DNA from: Streptococcus infantis
Lineage (GTDB): Bacteria > Bacillota > Bacilli > Lactobacillales > Streptococcaceae
Direction: 5' to 3'
DNA: 64,000 nt
Assembly (NCBI RefSeq): GCF_021497965.1
Contig: NZ_CP046525.1
Location: 682,001-746,000 of the forward strand
Shown: one piece after another, positions 1 to 11,526 of the stretch
Layout of the letters: each line of letters opens with the position of its first letter
Numbering within the stretch: the stretch's first letter is position 1
Made by a program: the position numbers and the translations under genes
The notes under the pieces: generated by a model
Seen by the model: only the letters and a program-made list of their open reading frames with translations
What the model was told of the DNA's origin: nothing
Database searches by the model: none

Positions 1-2
1 CA

Positions 3-1778
3 GACCACATCCGTTCGCTTTCATTTGCGATTGGGGATGGTGCCCTTCCTGGAAATGAAGGTCGTGGTTATGTCCTTCGTCGTCTCCTCCGTCGTGCCTC
101 TATGCATGGTCAAAAATTGGGAATCAACGAGCCTTTCCTTTACAAACTCGTTCCAACTGTTGGAAAAATCATGGAAAGCTACTACCCAGAAGTGCTTGAA
201 AAACGCGACTTTATCGAAAAAATCGTCAAGAGCGAGGAAGAGTCATTTGCTCGTACACTTCACTCAGGTCAACACTTTGCAGAAACCATCGTAGCAGACT
301 TGAAAGAAAAAGGTCAAACGGTTATCGCTGGTCAAGATGTCTTCAAACTCTATGATACATATGGATTCCCAGTAGAATTGACAGAAGAAATCGCAGAAGA
401 AGCTGGAATGACTGTCGATCGTGAAGGCTTTGAAGCAGCCATGAAAGAACAACAAGAACGTGCGCGTGCGTCAGCTGTTAAAGGTGGCTCAATGGGTATG
501 CAAAACGAAACCCTTCAAAACATCACTGTTGAGAGTGTCTTCAACTACAATGCTAGCCAATTGTCTTCTAAGTTAGTGGCTATCGTAGCGGATAATGCTG
601 AAGTAGAAGCTGTATCAGAAGGGACTGCATCTCTTATCTTTGCAGAAACACCATTTTACGCTGAAATGGGTGGACAGGTTGCGGACCACGGTCAAATCTT
701 GGATGCTGCAGGAAACGTCGTAGCGAATGTGACAGACGTTCAAAAGGCACCAAATGGACAAGCACTCCATACCGTTGAAGTTCTTGCACCACTTGCTTTG
801 AACCAAGAATACACCTTGGCAATTGATACTAATCGTCGTCATCGTGTCATGAAGAACCACACAGCCACTCACTTGCTCCATGCAGCTCTTCATAATATCC
901 TTGGCCACCATGCTACTCAAGCAGGATCTCTGAATGAAGTGGAATTCCTTCGCTTTGACTTCACCCACTTCCAAGCTGTGACTCCTGAAGAATTGCGCGC
1001 CATTGAGCAACAAGTCAATGAAAAGATTTGGGAAGCCATTGCAGTGGAAACTGTTGAGACAGACATTGACACCGCTAAAGAAATGGGAGCTATGGCCCTC
1101 TTTGGTGAGAAATACGGTAAAGAAGTCCGTGTTGTCACCATTGGTAATTACTCAGTTGAGCTCTGTGGTGGTACTCACGTAGGTAATACATCTGAAATTG
1201 GTCTCTTCAAGATTGTCAAAGAAGAAGGTATCGGATCAGGAACTCGTCGTATCTTGGCAGTAACTGGTAAGGAAGCCTTTGAAGCTTATCGTGACCAAGA
1301 AGATGCACTGAAAGCAGTCGCAGTAACCTTGAAAGCCCCTCAACTCAAGGAAGTTCCTCATAAGGTTGAAGGACTTCAAGAACAACTCCGTCAATTGCAA
1401 AAAGAAAATGCAGAATTGAAGGAAAAAGCGGCAGCAGCGGCAGCAGGCGATGTCTTCAAGAATGTTCAAGAAGCAAACGGCCACCGTTACATTGCCAGCC
1501 AAGTATCTGTTTCAGACGCGGGTGCCCTTCGTACCTTTGCGGATAACTGGAAACAAAAAGACTATTCGGATGTGCTTGTTCTTGTCGCAGCCATCGGTGA
1601 CAAGGTGAATGTCCTTGTAGCCAGCAAGACAAAAGAGGTCCATGCAGGTAATGTGATCAAAGAATTGGCTCCAATCGTTGATGGACGTGGTGGTGGTAAA
1701 CCAGACATGGCCATGGCAGGAGGAAGCAACCAAGCGAAAATCCAAGAATTGTTGGATGCGGTAGCAGGTAAATTATAA
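3..1778 (+). CDS. alaS: Alanyl-tRNA synthetase, C-terminal part (5' end outside window)
   Basis: Charges tRNA-Ala in the cytoplasm and edits mischarged Ser/Gly. The reading frame is open from base 3, so the aminoacylation domain is mostly cut off; about 591 residues remain of a protein usually near 870. Visible are the end of the tRNA-recognition region ([16 protein letters not shown]), the editing-domain zinc ligands HTATH and CGGTHV, a coiled-coil linker rich in Glu/Lys/Ala, and the C-terminal DHHA1-type glycine-rich motif [15 protein letters not shown] hairpin terminator follows directly. It converges with gdhA. Identification is firm; only the start is missing. Confidence 0.97.
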   Translation, partial: DHIRSLSFAIGDGALPGNEGRGYVLRRLLRRASMHGQKLGINEPFLYKLVPTVGKIMESYYPEVLEKRDFIEKIVKSEEESFARTLHSGQHFAETIVADLKEKGQTVIAGQDVFKLYDTYGFPVELTEEIAEEAGMTVDREGFEAAMKEQQERARASAVKGGSMGMQNETLQNITVESVFNYNASQLSSKLVAIVADNAEVEAVSEGTASLIFAETPFYAEMGGQVADHGQILDAAGNVVANVTDVQKAPNGQALHTVEVLAPLALNQEYTLAIDTNRRHRVMKNHTATHLLHAALHNILGHHATQAGSLNEVEFLRFDFTHFQAVTPEELRAIEQQVNEKIWEAIAVETVETDIDTAKEMGAMALFGEKYGKEVRVVTIGNYSVELCGGTHVGNTSEIGLFKIVKEEGIGSGTRRILAVTGKEAFEAYRDQEDALKAVAVTLKAPQLKEVPHKVEGLQEQLRQLQKENAELKEKAAAAAAGDVFKNVQEANGHRYIASQVSVSDAGALRTFADNWKQKDYSDVLVLVAAIGDKVNVLVASKTKEVHAGNVIKELAPIVDGRGGGKPDMAMAGGSNQAKIQELLDAVAGKL

Positions 1779-1784
1779 TCAAGT

Positions 1785-1815
1785 AAATACCTATCCATTT
1801 GGATAGGTATTTTTT
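1785..1815 (+). terminator. Rho-independent terminator of alaS
   Basis: A 12-bp stem (AAATACCTATCC pairing with GGATAGGTATTT) with a 4-nt loop is followed by a T run, starting 7 nt after the alaS stop codon. Confidence 0.9.
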
Positions 1816-1824
1816 GTATAAGAA

Positions 1825-1853
1825 AAACTCCTCGCTGAAAGTGAGGAGTTCAT
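1825..1853 (-). terminator. Rho-independent terminator of gdhA
   Basis: The inverted repeat AACTCCTC/GAGGAGTT lies just beyond the gdhA stop codon and is followed on the minus strand by TTTTTCTT. It is separate from the alaS terminator next to it. Confidence 0.8.
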
Positions 1854-1861
1854 TTTTGGAA

Positions 1862-3295
<1,434 letters not shown>

Positions 3296-3392
3296 CTAAA
3301 AATTCTTTCAATTTAGCAACAGCTCTATTTTTCAGCTAAAAAAGCCAACATTTTTATAAGGTCAGTTTTATTAAAAAGGTCCTATCAAAGTA

Positions 3393-3401
3393 TGGTATAA
3401 T
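3393..3401 (+). promoter_or_regulatory. Extended -10 promoter of pyrDA
   Basis: TGGTATAAT, an extended -10, ends 35 bp before the pyrDA ATG. No good -35 hexamer is seen, as expected for this class. Confidence 0.7.
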
Positions 3402-3436
3402 AGTAGAGATATTAAGGAATCTGGAGGAATAGAATC

Positions 3437-4372
3437 ATGGTATCAACTAAAACACAGATTGCTGGTTTTGAATTTGATAATTGCTTGATGAATGCGGCAG
3501 GAGTTGCTTGTATGACCATTGAGGAATTGGAAGGTGTTAAAAACTCAGCAGCAGGAACCTTTGTCACTAAAACAGCAACCTTGGAATTTCGTCAGGGGAA
3601 TCCTGAACCACGCTACCAAGATGTTCCACTTGGCTCTATCAACTCTATGGGTCTGCCAAATAATGGTTTAGACTATTACTTGAACTACCTTTTGGAATTG
3701 CAAGAAAAGGAACCAAATCGTACCTTCTTTCTATCTTTAGTTGGAATGTCTCCAGAGGAAACTCATACCATTTTGAAGAAGGTTCAAGAGAGTGATTTCC
3801 GTGGTTTAACTGAACTCAATCTCTCATGCCCAAATGTTCCAGGAAAACCTCAGATTGCCTATGATTTTGAAACAACAGACCGTATCTTATCAGAAGTCTT
3901 TGAGTATTTTACAAAACCTCTAGGAATTAAGCTTCCACCTTATTTTGATATTGTACATTTTGATCAAGCAGCAGCTATTTTTAACAAATATCCACTTAAG
4001 TTTGTCAATTGTGTCAACTCTATCGGAAATGGTCTTTATATTCAAGATGAGTCGGTCGTGATTCGTCCAAAGAACGGCTTTGGTGGAATCGGTGGAGAAT
4101 ACATCAAACCTACTGCCCTTGCAAATGTCCATGCTTTCTACCAACGCTTAAATCCAGAAATCCAAATCATTGGAACTGGTGGGGTGCTTACAGGACGTGA
4201 TGCTTTTGAACATATTTTATGTGGTGCTAGCATGGTACAAGTAGGAACTACTCTTCATAAAGAAGGAGTAGGTGCTTTTGAGCGTATTACCAAGGAACTC
4301 AAAGAAATCATGGTGGAAAAAGGTTACGAAAACTTAGATGATTTCCGTGGAAAATTACATTATATTGATTAA
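3437..4372 (+). CDS. pyrDA: Dihydroorotate dehydrogenase A (fumarate type, class 1A)
   Basis: Oxidises dihydroorotate to orotate in pyrimidine synthesis, using FMN and fumarate in the cytosol. The 311-residue length and the loop [13 protein letters not shown], carrying the catalytic base Cys131, mark the homodimeric class 1A enzyme rather than the PyrDB/PyrK type. Further FMN-contact segments are [10 protein letters not shown] and IIGTGG. The start has the ribosome site CTGGAGG. holA follows after 32 bp and may share the transcript, although the two functions are unrelated. Very typical of lactic streptococci. Confidence 0.95.
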   Translation: MVSTKTQIAGFEFDNCLMNAAGVACMTIEELEGVKNSAAGTFVTKTATLEFRQGNPEPRYQDVPLGSINSMGLPNNGLDYYLNYLLELQEKEPNRTFFLSLVGMSPEETHTILKKVQESDFRGLTELNLSCPNVPGKPQIAYDFETTDRILSEVFEYFTKPLGIKLPPYFDIVHFDQAAAIFNKYPLKFVNCVNSIGNGLYIQDESVVIRPKNGFGGIGGEYIKPTALANVHAFYQRLNPEIQIIGTGGVLTGRDAFEHILCGASMVQVGTTLHKEGVGAFERITKELKEIMVEKGYENLDDFRGKLHYID

Positions 4373-4404
4373 AGAAAAGCGAAACTAAAAAGAAAGGAGA
4401 ATAG

Positions 4405-5442
4405 ATGCTAGCCATAGAAGAAAGCCGAAAACTGTCCTTAGCTAACCTCCCGAGTTTGACTATGTTTACAGGGGTCGATCAAGGTCAGTATGACGTCATG
4501 AAAACACAGGTTCTTAAGCAAATCGGCTACGATCCTGCAGATTTGAACTTTGCTTATTTTGACATGAAAGAAGTAGACTACAAAAGCTTGGAACTAGAGC
4601 TAGTTAGTCTTCCTTTCTTTGCGGATGAAAAGATTGTTATTTTAGATCATTTTCTCGATATAACGACAGCTAAAAAACGCTATCTATCTGATGATGAACT
4701 TAAGTCTTTTGAAGCCTATCTGGAAAATCCTTTACCTTCTAGTAAACTAGTCATTTTTGCTGAAGGGAAGTTGGATAGTAAGAGACGTTTGGTTAAATTG
4801 CTCAAGCGGGATGCGACAGTTTTTGAAGCCATCGAGCCAAAAGAGCAAGAAATACGAGCTTATTTTCAAAAGTGGGCTCAAGAATTAGGACTGACTTTTG
4901 CTGGAAAGTCCTTTGAACAGTTGCTTATCAAATCAGGTTTTCAATTTAGTGAAATTCAGAAAAATCTACTCTTCTTACAGACCTACAAGGATAATGGTGA
5001 CATTACAGAAGAAGACATTGTTGAGGCCATACCAAAGACTTTGCAGGATAATATCTTTGATTTAACCCAATTGATTTTAGGGAAGAAGATTGATCAGGCG
5101 CGAGATTTAGTGAAAGATTTGACCTTGCAGGGAGAAGATGAGATTAAACTGATTGCCATTATGCTGGGACAGTTCAGACTCTATACACAGGTAAAAATAT
5201 TGCAAGAGTCTGGTCAGACAGAGACTCAGATGGTCAGCAGTTTAGGTCACTATCTTGGTCGCAATCCTAATCCTTACCAAATCAAATTTGCCCTTCGTGA
5301 CACGCGAGGATTGTCCTTGAATTTCTTACAGGATTCTATTCGTTATCTCATCCAGTCAGATTATCAAATTAAGACTGGTGTTTACGAAAAAGGCTACCTA
5401 TTTGAGAAGGCTTTATTGCAGATTGCTAGCCAGTCGAATTGA
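4405..5442 (+). CDS. holA: DNA polymerase III delta subunit (clamp loader)
   Basis: Opens the beta sliding clamp as part of the clamp-loader complex during replication. The 345-residue protein has the family layout: an N-terminal AAA+-like domain starting LTMFTGVDQGQYDVMK, a middle helical domain, and a C-terminal collar with the typical KLIAIMLGQFRLYTQ segment. The P-loop is absent, as is normal for delta. AAGGAG precedes the ATG. sodA downstream has its own promoter. Confidence 0.93.
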   Translation: MLAIEESRKLSLANLPSLTMFTGVDQGQYDVMKTQVLKQIGYDPADLNFAYFDMKEVDYKSLELELVSLPFFADEKIVILDHFLDITTAKKRYLSDDELKSFEAYLENPLPSSKLVIFAEGKLDSKRRLVKLLKRDATVFEAIEPKEQEIRAYFQKWAQELGLTFAGKSFEQLLIKSGFQFSEIQKNLLFLQTYKDNGDITEEDIVEAIPKTLQDNIFDLTQLILGKKIDQARDLVKDLTLQGEDEIKLIAIMLGQFRLYTQVKILQESGQTETQMVSSLGHYLGRNPNPYQIKFALRDTRGLSLNFLQDSIRYLIQSDYQIKTGVYEKGYLFEKALLQIASQSN

Positions 5443-5451
5443 GCAAAAAAC

Positions 5452-5480
5452 TTGAAAAAACAGGATGATTGCGTTATCAT
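5452..5480 (+). promoter_or_regulatory. sodA promoter
   Basis: TTGAAA (5452-5457), 17-bp spacer, TATCAT (5475-5480), ending 31 bp before the sodA ATG. This gives sodA transcription independent of holA. Confidence 0.75.
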
Positions 5481-5511
5481 TTTTATATAGAAAGAAAAAG
5501 AGGTATTACAG

Positions 5512-6117
5512 ATGGCTATTATCTTACCAGATCTTCCATACGCATACGATGCATTGGAACCATACATTGATGCTGAAACAATGCACTTGCACCATGACAA
5601 ACACCACCAAACATACGTAAACAACGCAAATGCAGCTCTTGAAAAACACCCTGAAATTGGTGAAGACCTCGAAGCATTGCTTGCTGACGTAGACTCTATC
5701 CCTGCTGATATCCGTCAAGCGCTTATCAACAACGGTGGTGGACACTTGAACCACGCTCTTTTCTGGGAATTAATGACTCCTGAAAAGACAGCTCCTTCAG
5801 CAGAACTTGCAGCAGCAATTGATGAAGCTTTTGGTTCATTCGAAGAATTCCAAGCAGCCTTCACTGCAGCAGCAACAACTCGTTTCGGTTCTGGATGGGC
5901 ATGGTTGGTTGTTAACAAAGAAGGTAAACTTGAAGTGACTTCAACAGCAAACCAAGACACTCCAATCTCAGAAGGTAAAAAACCAATCTTGGGCTTGGAC
6001 GTTTGGGAACATGCTTACTACGTGAAATACCGCAACGTTCGTCCTGACTACATCAAAGCTTTCTTCTCAGTGATTAACTGGAATAAAGTAGACGAGCTTT
6101 ACGCAGCAGCTAAATAA
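5512..6117 (+). CDS. sodA: Superoxide dismutase (Mn/Fe family)
   Basis: Converts superoxide to H2O2 and O2. The 201 residues are the normal length. Metal ligands are visible as His27, His81, Asp163 and His167, the last two inside the family signature DVWEHAYY. The sequence is strongly enriched in preferred codons, suggesting high expression. Streptococcal members are usually Mn-dependent or cambialistic; sequence alone does not settle the metal. It has its own promoter and a terminator. Confidence 0.97.
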   Translation: MAIILPDLPYAYDALEPYIDAETMHLHHDKHHQTYVNNANAALEKHPEIGEDLEALLADVDSIPADIRQALINNGGGHLNHALFWELMTPEKTAPSAELAAAIDEAFGSFEEFQAAFTAAATTRFGSGWAWLVVNKEGKLEVTSTANQDTPISEGKKPILGLDVWEHAYYVKYRNVRPDYIKAFFSVINWNKVDELYAAAK

Positions 6118-6127
6118 TAGTAACACT

Positions 6128-6172
6128 AACACCTTTTGGTTAGAATTTTATCTACCTTAAAAGGTGTTTTTT
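6128..6172 (+). terminator. sodA terminator
   Basis: AACACCTTTT (6128-6137) pairs with AAAAGGTGTT (6159-6168) across a 21-nt loop, followed by TTTTG. Confidence 0.75.
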
Positions 6173-6232
6173 GTTTGCTTTGATTAGAACTATCTGCCTC
6201 ATGATTTTCCTTTGTTGGATAGGCTTTATTTA

Positions 6233-6241
6233 TGGTATAAT
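6233..6241 (+). promoter_or_regulatory. Extended -10 promoter of the cpsY-lspA-rluD operon
   Basis: TGGTATAAT ends 27 bp before the regulator's ATG. Its position supports the short form of the regulator starting at 6269. Confidence 0.7.
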
Positions 6242-6268
6242 GATAAGATAGAAAACGAAGGAGAAATC

Positions 6269-7177
6269 ATGAATATTCAACAATTACGCTACGTTGTGGC
6301 TATTGCTAATAGTGGTACTTTTCGTGAAGCGGCTGAGAAGATGTACGTTAGCCAACCGAGTCTATCTATTTCTGTAAGAGACTTGGAAAAAGAGCTCGGA
6401 TTCAAGATTTTCCGCAGAACCAGTTCTGGAACTTTCCTTACTCGTCGAGGTATGGAATTTTATGAAAAGGCACAAGAGTTGGTCAAAGGATTTGATGTTT
6501 TTCAGAACCAGTATGCCAATCCTGAAGAGGAAAAGGATGAGTTTTCAATAGCCAGCCAGCACTATGATTTCTTGCCACCAACCATTACAGCTTTTTCGCA
6601 ACAATATCCTGAATATAAGAATTTCCGTATTTTTGAATCTACAACTGTTCAGATTTTGGATGAAGTAGCTCAAGGACATAGTGAGATTGGGATTATCTAT
6701 CTCAACAATCAAAACCAAAAGGGAATCATGCAACGGGTTGAAAAGTTAGGACTTGAAGTAATTGAATTGATTCCTTTCCAAACCCATATCTATCTGCGTG
6801 AAGGACATCCTTTAGCCAAGAAAAAAGAGTTGGTTATGGAAGATTTGGCAGATTTACCAACGGTTCGATTCACACAAGAGAAGGATGAATATCTATATTA
6901 CTCAGAAAACTTTGTGGATACAAGTGCCAGCTCTCAAATGTTTAATGTAACAGACCGAGCTACTTTAAATGGGATTCTTGAAAGAACAAATGCTTATGCG
7001 ACTGGTTCTGGATTCTTAGATAGCGACAGTGTGAACGGAATCACCGTTATTCCATTAAATGATAATCTCAATAATCGCATGGTTTATGTGAAACGTGAAG
7101 AAGTAGACTTGAGCCAAGCAGGGACTTTATTTGTAGAGGTCATGCAAGAGTATTTTGATCAGAAGAGGAAAGCATGA
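6269..7177 (+). CDS. cpsY: LysR-family regulator, CpsY/MtaR type
   Basis: Transcription regulator with an N-terminal winged HTH (about residues 1-60, [16 protein letters not shown]...[13 protein letters not shown]) and a C-terminal LysR effector domain; 302 residues. The ATG at 6269 follows GAAGGAG; the frame extends upstream, but that ATG lies across the promoter. Its stop overlaps the lspA start (ATGA). In other streptococci the regulator next to lspA-rluD is the CpsY/MtaR protein linked to methionine uptake and metabolism. The assignment rests on neighbourhood and length, so the regulon is inferred. Confidence 0.82.
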   Translation: MNIQQLRYVVAIANSGTFREAAEKMYVSQPSLSISVRDLEKELGFKIFRRTSSGTFLTRRGMEFYEKAQELVKGFDVFQNQYANPEEEKDEFSIASQHYDFLPPTITAFSQQYPEYKNFRIFESTTVQILDEVAQGHSEIGIIYLNNQNQKGIMQRVEKLGLEVIELIPFQTHIYLREGHPLAKKKELVMEDLADLPTVRFTQEKDEYLYYSENFVDTSASSQMFNVTDRATLNGILERTNAYATGSGFLDSDSVNGITVIPLNDNLNNRMVYVKREEVDLSQAGTLFVEVMQEYFDQKRKA

Positions 7178-7635
7178 AAAAAAGAGGAATAGTAGCAGGG
7201 ATTATAGCAGCCTTGATTGTCTTAGATCAATTGGTAAAGTCTTATGTCGTTAAGAATATTGCTCTTGGTGAAATCAAGTCATGGATCCCAAATCTAGTCA
7301 GTTTAACCTATCTACAAAATAGGGGGGCGGCATTCTCGATGCTTCAAGATCAACAGTGGTTTTTTGCAGTGATTACCCTGGTAGTCATGGTTGGAGCTAT
7401 CTGGTATCTACATAAGCATATAGAGGATTCCTCCTGGACAGTCTTTGGATTGATTTTGATTATTGCAGGTGGCCTTGGGAACTTTATCGATCGCATCAGT
7501 CAAGGATTTGTCGTGGATATGTTCCACTTAGACTTTATCAATTTCGCGATTTTCAATGTAGCTGATAGTTATCTGACAGTAGGAGTAGTTGTGTTATTGA
7601 TTGCAATGCTAAAAGAGGAAATGAATGGAAATTAA
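7174..7635 (+). CDS. lspA: Prolipoprotein signal peptidase (signal peptidase II)
   Basis: Cleaves signal peptides of diacylated prolipoproteins in the membrane; PrsA in this window is a likely substrate. The 153-residue protein has four hydrophobic segments, the conserved QNRGAAFS motif (48-55), and the two catalytic aspartates D106 (in NFIDR) and D131 (in NVADS). Translation is coupled to cpsY through a 4-nt overlap, and to rluD through an 11-nt overlap. Confidence 0.97.
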   Translation: MKKRGIVAGIIAALIVLDQLVKSYVVKNIALGEIKSWIPNLVSLTYLQNRGAAFSMLQDQQWFFAVITLVVMVGAIWYLHKHIEDSSWTVFGLILIIAGGLGNFIDRISQGFVVDMFHLDFINFAIFNVADSYLTVGVVVLLIAMLKEEMNGN

Positions 7636-8515
7636 AATTGAAACCGGTGGAGTACGCTTAGATAAGGCTTTGTCCGATTTGACAGAATTGTCTCGTAGTC
7701 TCGCCAATGAACAAATCAAGTCTGGTCAGGTCTTGGTCAATGGTCAGTTAAAAAAAGCTAAGTACTCGGTTCAAGAAGGGGATGTTATCACTTATCAAGT
7801 TCCAGAACCAGAAGTTTTAGAGTATGTGGCTGAAGATATTCCCTTAGAAATCATTTATCAAGATGAGGATGTAGCAGTAGTTAACAAGCCTCAAGGGATG
7901 GTCGTTCATCCAAGCGCTGGTCACACCAGTGGTACCTTGGTTAATTCCCTCATGTATCATATCAAGGACCTATCAGGCATCAATGGTGTATTGCGTCCAG
8001 GGATTGTCCATCGTATTGATAAGGATACTTCAGGTCTCTTAATGATTGCTAAAAATGATGAAGCGCATATGGCACTGGCTCAAGAATTGAAGGACAAGAA
8101 ATCTCTTCGTAAGTATTGGGCTATTGTTCACGGTAATCTCCCAAATGATCGTGGAGTCATTGAAGCGCCGATCGGACGTAGTGAAAAAGACCGTAAGAAA
8201 CAATCTGTTACCGCTAAAGGGAAACCAGCAGTGACACGTTTCCAAGTCTTGGAACGCTTTGGTGATTATACATTGCTGGAATTACAACTGGAAACAGGCC
8301 GAACTCATCAGATTCGTGTGCACATGGCTTATATCGGCCACCCTGTAGCTGGAGATGAGGTTTATGGACCTCGTAAAACTCTAAAGGGACATGGGCAATT
8401 TCTCCATGCCAAGACGCTTGGATTTACTCATCCAAGAACAGGTGAGACTATGGAATTTACTTCCGATATTCCAGCTATCTTTAAAGAGACTTTGGAAAAA
8501 CTTCGAAATAACTAA
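7625..8515 (+). CDS. rluD: 23S rRNA pseudouridine synthase, RluD family
   Basis: Isomerises uridines in 23S rRNA to pseudouridine. The 296 residues comprise an N-terminal S4 RNA-binding domain (about 1-60) and the catalytic domain with motif HRIDKDTSG holding catalytic Asp132. The start lies inside lspA, so it is expressed by coupling in the same operon. The exact target positions (RluC versus RluD type) cannot be read from sequence. A hairpin follows. Confidence 0.92.
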   Translation: MEIKIETGGVRLDKALSDLTELSRSLANEQIKSGQVLVNGQLKKAKYSVQEGDVITYQVPEPEVLEYVAEDIPLEIIYQDEDVAVVNKPQGMVVHPSAGHTSGTLVNSLMYHIKDLSGINGVLRPGIVHRIDKDTSGLLMIAKNDEAHMALAQELKDKKSLRKYWAIVHGNLPNDRGVIEAPIGRSEKDRKKQSVTAKGKPAVTRFQVLERFGDYTLLELQLETGRTHQIRVHMAYIGHPVAGDEVYGPRKTLKGHGQFLHAKTLGFTHPRTGETMEFTSDIPAIFKETLEKLRNN

Positions 8516-8520
8516 ACAAA

Positions 8521-8545
8521 AAGGACTCAGTTGAGTCCTCTTTAT
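8521..8545. terminator. Bidirectional terminator between rluD and ffh
   Basis: AGGACTCA/TGAGTCCT inverted repeat with a very short loop, A-rich on the left and T-rich on the right. It sits between the convergent rluD and ffh and can serve both. Confidence 0.65.
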
Positions 8546-10107
8546 TTGCGTTTTTTCTTAGCTTTTTTCATTTTGTTAGCCATGCGTTTCATGGATTGCT
8601 TCATAGCAAATTCACCGATTTTACCCTTGAGACCTCCACCGAGCATCTGGCTCATATCAGGCATACCAGCTCCTCCGAGAGCAGACATATCAGGCATGCC
8701 ACCTTGTCCCATCATGCCTTCAAGGGCGGACATATCCATGCCACCAGGCATATTTTTAGGAAGGTTGTTAGGGTCAATACCCATTTGCTTCATCATCTTG
8801 TTCATGTCACCAGACATGACACCTTGCATGAGTTGTTTGGCTTGGTTAAAGTCCTTAATGAACTTGTTGACTTCTATGAAGGTGTTACCAGAACCAGCAG
8901 CGATACGACGACGACGGCTTGGTGTGAGCAAGTCTGGATTTTCACGTTCTTCTGGAGTCATAGAAGAGACGATGGCACGTTTGCGAGCAATTTGGCGCTC
9001 ATCCACCTTCATGTTTTGAAGGGCAGGGTTGTTGGCCATGCCTGGAATCATTTTGAGCAAATCTTCCATTGGTCCCATATTTTGTACCTGATCCAACTGA
9101 TCAATGAAATCGTTGAAATCAAAGGTATTTTCACGCATTTTTTCAGCCATTTCAAGGGCTTTTTGCTCATCGTATTCTTGGGAAGCTTTCTCAATCAGAG
9201 TCAGCATATCTCCCATACCGAGAATACGGCTGGCCATACGATCTGGGTGGAAGGTTTCAATGTCAGTAATCTTTTCACCAGTACCAGTGAACTTGATTGG
9301 TTTTCCAGTGATGTGACGAACAGAAAGGGCAGCACCACCACGAGTGTCACCGTCAATCTTTGTAAGGATGACACCAGTAACTTCTAATTGATTGTTAAAT
9401 TCACGTGCAACGTTGGCAGCTTCTTGACCAATCATGGCATCGATGACAAGAAGAATTTCATTTGGTTGAGCAAGTGCTTTAACATCACGGAGCTCATTCA
9501 TGAGAAGTTCGTCAATTTGTAAACGACCAGCTGTATCAATCAAGACATAGTCGTTATGGTTGGCTTTGGCTTGCTCCAAACCTTGGCGAACAATCTCCAC
9601 TGCAGGAACTTCAGTTCCAAGTGCAAACACAGGAACATCAATCTGTTGTCCCAGTGTTTTCAATTGGTCGATAGCAGCAGGACGATAGATGTCAGCCGCG
9701 ATCATCAATGGACGAGCATCCTCTTCCTTTTTGAGTTTATTAGCAAGTTTACCTGCAAAAGTTGTTTTACCAGCCCCTTGCAAACCGACCATCATGATAA
9801 TAGTTGGGATTTTTGGAGACTTGATAATCTCAGCTGTATCTGAGCCAAGAACTGTTGTTAACTCTTCATTTACAATCTTGATGATTTGTTGGGCTGGATT
9901 GAGGGTATCAATCACTTCATGTCCGATTGCACGTTCACGAACTTTTTTGATAAAATCCTTAACCACAGGAAGAGCAACGTCGGCTTCTAAAAGAGCTAGA
10001 CGAATTTCCTTGGTTGCTTCCTGGATATCGCTCTCTGTAATTTTTCCTTTTTTTCGTAAGTTTTTAAAGACGTTCTGCAAACGTTCTGTTAAATTTTCAA
10101 ATGCCAT
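8542..10107 (-). CDS. ffh: Signal recognition particle GTPase Ffh (SRP54)
   Basis: Binds signal sequences of nascent membrane proteins and, with the SRP RNA, docks on FtsY. The 521-residue protein has the N domain, a G domain with P-loop GLQGAGKTT, DTAGR and TKIDGDTRGG, and a Met/Gly-rich M domain (from about residue 300) ending in a Lys-rich tail. The start follows AGGAG. It is the third gene of a minus-strand unit ylxM, small ORF, ffh. Its receptor gene ftsY is at 18270. Confidence 0.97.
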   Translation of the reverse strand: MAFENLTERLQNVFKNLRKKGKITESDIQEATKEIRLALLEADVALPVVKDFIKKVRERAIGHEVIDTLNPAQQIIKIVNEELTTVLGSDTAEIIKSPKIPTIIMMVGLQGAGKTTFAGKLANKLKKEEDARPLMIAADIYRPAAIDQLKTLGQQIDVPVFALGTEVPAVEIVRQGLEQAKANHNDYVLIDTAGRLQIDELLMNELRDVKALAQPNEILLVIDAMIGQEAANVAREFNNQLEVTGVILTKIDGDTRGGAALSVRHITGKPIKFTGTGEKITDIETFHPDRMASRILGMGDMLTLIEKASQEYDEQKALEMAEKMRENTFDFNDFIDQLDQVQNMGPMEDLLKMIPGMANNPALQNMKVDERQIARKRAIVSSMTPEERENPDLLTPSRRRRIAAGSGNTFIEVNKFIKDFNQAKQLMQGVMSGDMNKMMKQMGIDPNNLPKNMPGGMDMSALEGMMGQGGMPDMSALGGAGMPDMSQMLGGGLKGKIGEFAMKQSMKRMANKMKKAKKKRK

Positions 10108-10123
10108 TATTTTCTCCTATTTT

Positions 10124-10339
10124 TCAATTCAGTGGAAATCGTCCGAAATGTTGTAAACACTCTAGTTCTTCGGGTGTGACTTCTTTCATGATTTCATTTG
10201 GGTATCCCCAACAGCTAAAACCTATTTGCATAGCTTTGGAAATATCATTGGGCGAGATAATCTGTAGTCGACTAGGAAATGGTTCCTCTGCGGTTAATAG
10301 TTTGCAAGGTATTCCTTGATAAATAACTAGACAGCCCAT
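10124..10339 (-). CDS. Small conserved-looking hypothetical protein between ylxM and ffh
   Basis: The 71-residue frame starts 2 nt after the ylxM stop, with GGGAG about 8 nt upstream of its ATG, and ends 16 nt before the ffh ATG, so it looks like a genuine coupled gene of the SRP operon. There is no signal peptide or membrane segment. It contains two Cys (residues 12 and 43), a Trp44-Gly pair and an acidic EVTPEELECLQHFG stretch near the end. I do not recognise a family with certainty. Tight spacing and ribosome site are the evidence that it is translated. Confidence 0.7.
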   Translation of the reverse strand: MGCLVIYQGIPCKLLTAEEPFPSRLQIISPNDISKAMQIGFSCWGYPNEIMKEVTPEELECLQHFGRFPLN

Positions 10340-10341
10340 GA

Positions 10342-10674
10342 TTACTCCCGATTGTCGATACTTGTTAAAATCTCAACTTGCTCTTGTAGAAAAGCATCTT
10401 CTGGATAACGCTCCAAAATTTGATCAAAAATCTGACTGCGAACAATGTAGTCAGAATACATATGAAGCTTCATTTCATAATCTTCCAGTATCTTTTCTGT
10501 ACGTTTGATATTATCATAAACAGCCTGACGACTGACGCCGAACTCTTCTGCAATTTCAGCTAAACTATAGTCGTCTGCATAGTAGAGCTCGATATAGTTC
10601 ATCTGCTTATCAGTCAAAAGGGCTGCATAAAATTCAAACAGAGCATTCATTCGATTGGTTTTTTCAATTTCCAT
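10342..10674 (-). CDS. ylxM: YlxM-family HTH protein (UPF0122), SRP-associated
   Basis: A 110-residue protein with a helix-turn-helix like sigma region 4 ([23 protein letters not shown], about residues 39-61). YlxM is known to associate with the SRP in streptococci and to be encoded beside ffh, as here. No Shine-Dalgarno sequence is seen before the ATG, and the only clear promoter places the transcription start at about the ATG, suggesting a leaderless message. An internal Met9 is an alternative start. Confidence 0.92.
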   Translation of the reverse strand: MEIEKTNRMNALFEFYAALLTDKQMNYIELYYADDYSLAEIAEEFGVSRQAVYDNIKRTEKILEDYEMKLHMYSDYIVRSQIFDQILERYPEDAFLQEQVEILTSIDNRE

Positions 10675-10681
10675 AAGATTT

Positions 10682-10690
10682 ATTATACCA
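10682..10690 (-). promoter_or_regulatory. Extended -10 promoter of ylxM operon (possibly leaderless)
   Basis: Minus strand TGGTATAAT with TATAAT at 10682-10687. The expected start point (about 10675) is one base from the ylxM ATG at 10674, leaving no room for a leader or ribosome site. Confidence 0.65.
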
Positions 10691-10784
10691 AAAAATAGCT
10701 TGAACTGCTAGTAATGGATTGACTTTAGAGATAAGTGAGAAAAAGTCGTTTTAACGGTTATTTTCTGACTATGAATCCTTTTTT

Positions 10785-10793
10785 TGGTATAAT
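10785..10793 (+). promoter_or_regulatory. Extended -10 promoter of rnc-smc
   Basis: TGGTATAAT ends 34 bp before the rnc ATG; a second TATAAT at 10803-10808 is too close to the ribosome site to be preferred. Confidence 0.65.
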
Positions 10794-10827
10794 GGAGTGT
10801 ATTATAATGTTTTAGAAAGAGGTTCTT

Positions 10828-11526
10828 ATGAAAGAATTAGAAGCCGTGTTAGAGCAACGTTTTGATCTTGTTTTTTCAGATAAACAATTACTTGAAACAG
10901 CTTTTACTCACACTAGTTATGCAAACGAGCACCGCCTCTTAAAAATTTCACACAATGAACGCTTGGAATTTTTAGGAGACGCTGTTCTGCAATTATTGAT
11001 TTCAGAATATCTGTACAAGAAATATCCAAAAAAACCAGAAGGTGATTTATCTAAACTTCGTGCCATGATTGTTCGCGAGGAGAGTTTAGCTGGTTTTGCG
11101 CGTGATTGCCAGTTTGATCAGTTTATCAAGCTAGGAAAAGGAGAAGAAAAATCAGGTGGTCGCAATCGTGATACCATCTTGGGAGATGCCTTTGAAGCCT
11201 TTTTGGGTGCTCTTCTTTTAGACAAGAATCTGGCTAGAGTGAAGGATTTTATTTATCAAGTCATGATACCAAAAGTAGAAGCCGGCGATTTTGAAATGAT
11301 TAAAGACTACAAGACTCACTTGCAAGAATTACTCCAAGTCAATGGTGATGTCGATATTCGTTATCAAGTGATATCAGAGATTGGACCTGCCCATGATAAG
11401 ATGTTCCAAGTGGAAGTCCTTGTTGAAGGGAAAAGTCTTGGAACTGGTCAAGGACGTTCAAAAAAATTAGCAGAGCAGGAAGCCGCAAAAAATGCAGTTG
11501 AGGAAGGGCTGGATTCATGTATTTAA
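10828..11526 (+). CDS. rnc: Ribonuclease III
   Basis: Cleaves double-stranded RNA in rRNA maturation and mRNA/antisense turnover. The 232-residue protein has the RNase III signature [15 protein letters not shown] (about 43-57), acidic metal ligands including the later DAFEAFLGA, and a C-terminal dsRNA-binding domain (about 155-228). AAAGAGG precedes the ATG. It overlaps smc by 10 nt in another frame, a coupling common in streptococci. Confidence 0.96.
   Translation: MKELEAVLEQRFDLVFSDKQLLETAFTHTSYANEHRLLKISHNERLEFLGDAVLQLLISEYLYKKYPKKPEGDLSKLRAMIVREESLAGFARDCQFDQFIKLGKGEEKSGGRNRDTILGDAFEAFLGALLLDKNLARVKDFIYQVMIPKVEAGDFEMIKDYKTHLQELLQVNGDVDIRYQVISEIGPAHDKMFQVEVLVEGKSLGTGQGRSKKLAEQEAAKNAVEEGLDSCI

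Noticed and set aside
309-1778. Minus-strand frames inside alaS
   Set aside because: All are short shadows without ribosome sites or recognisable domains.
8531-9387. Two long plus-strand open frames opposite ffh
   Set aside because: They are antisense to the Met/Gly-rich M domain and G domain of ffh; no ribosome site, no family resemblance, and the minus-strand protein is certain.
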